Assembly (NCBI GenBank): GCA_017621115.1
Contig: JAGATU010000099.1
Location: forward strand, 1 to 57,469
From: Lachnospiraceae bacterium
GTDB lineage: Bacteria > Bacillota_A > Clostridia > Lachnospirales > Lachnospiraceae
Direction: 5' to 3'
Length of the DNA stretch: 57,469 nt
The notes beneath the pieces were generated by a model that did no database searches, was not told where the DNA came from, and was given only the letters and a program-made list of their open reading frames with translations. Position numbers and translations under genes: made by a program. Below are positions 55,337 through 57,469 of this stretch, piece by piece; position 1 is the stretch's first letter, and every line of letters begins with the position of its first letter.

Positions 55337-55364
55337 ATTATACCATTCGTTAAATTCTTGTCAA
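55337..55364 (-). promoter_or_regulatory. Consensus rex promoter with overlapping Rex-like operator
   Basis: Minus strand perfect TTGACA (55364-55359) and perfect TATAAT (55342-55337) with a 16-base spacer and an extended TG. Bases 55364-55347 read TTGACAAGAATTTAACGA, 11 of 14 half-site bases matching the clostridial Rex pattern TTGTTAA-N4-TTAACAA. Repression by Rex of its own gene is likely but inferred. Confidence 0.7.
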
Positions 55365-55402
55365 TTAATACACCCTTAAATATTTGCAAAAATTGCTTGC
55401 AA

Positions 55403-55431
55403 TTGACATTAAGAAAACAAACTTGTAAGAT
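55403..55431 (+). promoter_or_regulatory. Promoter for the ABC-F gene
   Basis: Plus strand TTGACA (55403-55408), a 17-base spacer and TAAGAT (55426-55431), divergent from the rex promoter about 40 bases away. A short inverted repeat ATTGC-TT-GCAAT overlaps the start of the -35 region. Confidence 0.6.
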
Positions 55432-55495
55432 AGGAAAAGATACGTATTCAGACTCTCGTCCGACGTATTGATTTTAAGAGATTGGAAGAAACAAA

Positions 55496-57466
55496 ATGAT
55501 ATTATCCTGTCAAAATATCAATAAAACTTTTATAGATAATCATTTGCTCAAAGATGTCAGTTTTCATATCAATGATTTCGATAAAGCAGCACTAATCGGC
55601 ATTAACGGCTGCGGCAAGACTACTCTGCTTCGCATTATTATGGGCGAAATGAATGCCGATGACGGACTGGTTACCTTTGCAAAGGACAAAACCGTCGGTT
55701 ATCTGCCGCAGAATGCCCTGCTTAACAGTACAAAGACCATTTACGATGAGATTCTAAGTGTTAAGCAGCCTTTGATTGATTTGGAAGAACGTCTGCGTGA
55801 TATGGAGGCCTCCATGAACCTGGTGACAGGCGATGAATTATCCTCCCTCATGGACAAATATACCAACGCCTCCGCCCGTTTTGAACGCGAAGGCGGTCTT
55901 ACATATAAAAGCGAAATAATCGGTGTCCTTAGAGGACTTGGTTTTGAACAGGAGGATTTTTCAAGGGAAATATCCACTCTTTCCGGTGGCCAGAAAACCC
56001 GTGTTGCACTCGGTAAACTATTAATTACCAAACCGGATTTGATAATCCTGGACGAACCGACCAACCATTTGGACATGAACGCCATTATGTGGCTTGAGAA
56101 CTATCTTCTCAACTACAAGGGAACTGTATTTATTGTATCCCATGACCGCTATTTCCTTGACAAAATCGTTAATAAGGTATTCGAACTCGAAAACGGTAAG
56201 ATGACTACTTTTACCGGCAATTACACAGACTATGCTACCAAAAAAGAGATTCTGCGCATTGCTGCATTGAATGCCTACCGCAATAACCAGCGTGAAATCA
56301 AGCATCAGGAAGAAGTCATTAAAAAACTCCGTTCCTTTAACCGTGAAAAATCCATCAAACGCGCCGAAAGCCGCGAAAAGATGCTTAACAAAATGGAACG
56401 TGTGGACAAACCGCTTGATGAAGCAGACTCCATGCATTTGACTTTAATGCCGCGGTTTGAAAGCGGTAATGATGTATTAACCGTTACCGGCCTTGCCAAA
56501 TCCTTTGATAATAATCATTTGTTCCATGATGTGAATTTCTTTATCCAGAAGGGTGAACATATTGCGATTATCGGAGATAACGGTACCGGCAAATCCACAT
56601 TACTTAAAATAATCAACGATGTAATCCAAGCAGATGCCGGTACTATCAAAACAGGTACCAATGTCGCAATCGGTTATTACGACCAGGAACATCATATTCT
56701 GAATGACTCCAAATCCATTTTTGATGAAATTTCAGATGATTATCCTACACTTACCAATACCGAAATCAGAAATGTGCTTGCCGCCTTTCTATTTACCGGT
56801 GAAGATGTGTACAAATTAATCGGTTCCTTAAGTGGTGGCGAAAAAGGACGCGTACTGCTTGCCAAACTTATGCTCTCACAAGCCAATTTCCTAATTTTGG
56901 ACGAGCCGACCAACCATTTGGATATTACTTCCAAAGAGATTCTGGAGGACGCACTGAACAATTATACAGGCACTGTTCTCTATGTTTCCCACGACCGATA
57001 CTTTATCAACCGTACCGCATCCAGAATTATGGATTTAACTCAGGACGGATTTGTGAATTATCTTGGAAACTACGATTATTATCTGGAGAAAAAAGCAGAA
57101 CTTAGTCCTGCTAATGATACCGGAAATGTAAGTGCCGCCACCATGCACTCTACATCCGGATTAACCGCTGCAAGTAATGGGAATGCCTCCAACCGTACAT
57201 CTGCTTCTTCTAACGAAAGCGACGGCAAACTGGATTGGAAAGCACAAAAAGAAATGCAAGCAGCCGCCCGCAAGCGAGAAAATGAGATTGCAAAACTGGA
57301 AGCATTAATCGAAAAACTGGAAACACGCGACAAAGAAATCGACGAACTGATGGCCTCACCGGAGATTTGTAATGTCTCCGCAAAATTAATGGAACTGCAA
57401 ACAGAAAAAGATCAAATAGCAGAAAAATTAATGGACGCCATGGAACGTTGGGAAGAATTAGCGTAA
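55496..57466 (+). CDS. ABC-F family ATPase (Uup-like)
   Basis: Two soluble ABC ATPase cassettes in one protein, without membrane domains. Walker A motifs GINGCGKTT (near 36) and GDNGTGKST (near 360), signatures LSGGQKTR and LSGGEKGR, and two LDEPTNHLD motifs are intact. A linker with basic residues (about 275-305) joins them, and an Uup-type C-terminal coiled coil (about 575-655) follows. ABC-F proteins act on ribosomes (factor, stress or antibiotic protection). Uup or general housekeeping is more likely than drug resistance, but the subtype is undecided. It is the only gene here on the plus strand. The ribosome site GGAAGA is weak. Confidence 0.9.
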   Translation: MILSCQNINKTFIDNHLLKDVSFHINDFDKAALIGINGCGKTTLLRIIMGEMNADDGLVTFAKDKTVGYLPQNALLNSTKTIYDEILSVKQPLIDLEERLRDMEASMNLVTGDELSSLMDKYTNASARFEREGGLTYKSEIIGVLRGLGFEQEDFSREISTLSGGQKTRVALGKLLITKPDLIILDEPTNHLDMNAIMWLENYLLNYKGTVFIVSHDRYFLDKIVNKVFELENGKMTTFTGNYTDYATKKEILRIAALNAYRNNQREIKHQEEVIKKLRSFNREKSIKRAESREKMLNKMERVDKPLDEADSMHLTLMPRFESGNDVLTVTGLAKSFDNNHLFHDVNFFIQKGEHIAIIGDNGTGKSTLLKIINDVIQADAGTIKTGTNVAIGYYDQEHHILNDSKSIFDEISDDYPTLTNTEIRNVLAAFLFTGEDVYKLIGSLSGGEKGRVLLAKLMLSQANFLILDEPTNHLDITSKEILEDALNNYTGTVLYVSHDRYFINRTASRIMDLTQDGFVNYLGNYDYYLEKKAELSPANDTGNVSAATMHSTSGLTAASNGNASNRTSASSNESDGKLDWKAQKEMQAAARKRENEIAKLEALIEKLETRDKEIDELMASPEICNVSAKLMELQTEKDQIAEKLMDAMERWEELA

Positions 57467-57469
57467 AAA

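Noticed and set aside
1..57469. tRNA, rRNA, CRISPR arrays, insertion sequences, prophage genes
   Set aside because: None were recognised on reading both strands; all long frames fit chromosomal housekeeping or single unknown genes.

Overview
This window is a dense stretch of core chromosome from a low-GC, Gram-positive, anaerobic Clostridia-type bacterium, most probably a Lachnospiraceae member. The evidence is the gene content and order: a fused min/rodA/mre morphogenesis cluster, mutS-mutL-miaA, a formate-tetrahydrofolate ligase, an NfnAB-type electron-bifurcating transhydrogenase, Rex, and the sporulation proteins YqfC, YqfD and a BofC-like protein. Strong AGGAGG-type ribosome sites and frequent GTG/TTG starts fit this too. 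The species cannot be named from the sequence. I saw no tRNA, rRNA, CRISPR array, insertion sequence, prophage or integrase. No gap without a gene exceeds about 190 bases. All genes lie on the minus strand except the last one, an ABC-F gene on the plus strand, so transcription mostly runs from high to low coordinates.

Layout from low to high coordinate. 1-4722: edge fragment of a membrane protein, an unknown 216-aa protein, rluD, lspA, aroB, sepF and the YggS PLP protein. 4758-6630: a HlyD-like membrane protein, then a small P-loop protein with its own promoter and terminator. 6722-17325: the envelope and shape cluster (S11 carboxypeptidase lipoprotein, a divergent methylglyoxal-synthase-like protein, rodA, minE, minD, minC, an unusually long PBP2, mreD, mreC, mreB, radC, DUF4321). 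17445-27497: tRNA modification and mismatch repair (MGL-like PLP enzyme, miaA, mutL, mutS, miaB, 5-FTHF cyclo-ligase, DUF896, proB). 27539-35736: two FAD proteins, a BofC-like protein, a flippase-like protein, ybeY, phoH, yqfD, yqfC. 35779-39421: rlmH, a zinc-ribbon membrane protein and nfnB-nfnA. 39542-46013: a zinc-ribbon/TPR/sugar-hydrolase-accessory-domain protein, fhs, ftsK/spoIIIE and tepA. 46115-50629: an unknown polytopic membrane protein, an O-acetylhomoserine sulfhydrylase, a frameshifted yebC and a CBS/CorC protein. 50742-57466: MazF-type ndoA, alr, the bifunctional NAD(P)HX repair enzyme, a coiled-coil protein, rex, and the divergent ABC-F gene.

Most genes are housekeeping. The items most worth a second look are: a methylglyoxal-synthase-like protein with Asp-to-Glu changes at two catalytic-site positions; a one-base frameshift in yebC; a Rex-like operator overlapping a near-perfect rex promoter; an rlmH terminator built partly from the gene's own last codons; a terminator between sepF and aroB that leaves no room for a new promoter; a roughly 240-residue insert in PBP2; long palindromes between mutS and mutL; and several conserved-looking unknown proteins (P-loop, HlyD-like, TPR/zinc ribbon, coiled coil). 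No clearly new multi-gene system was found.
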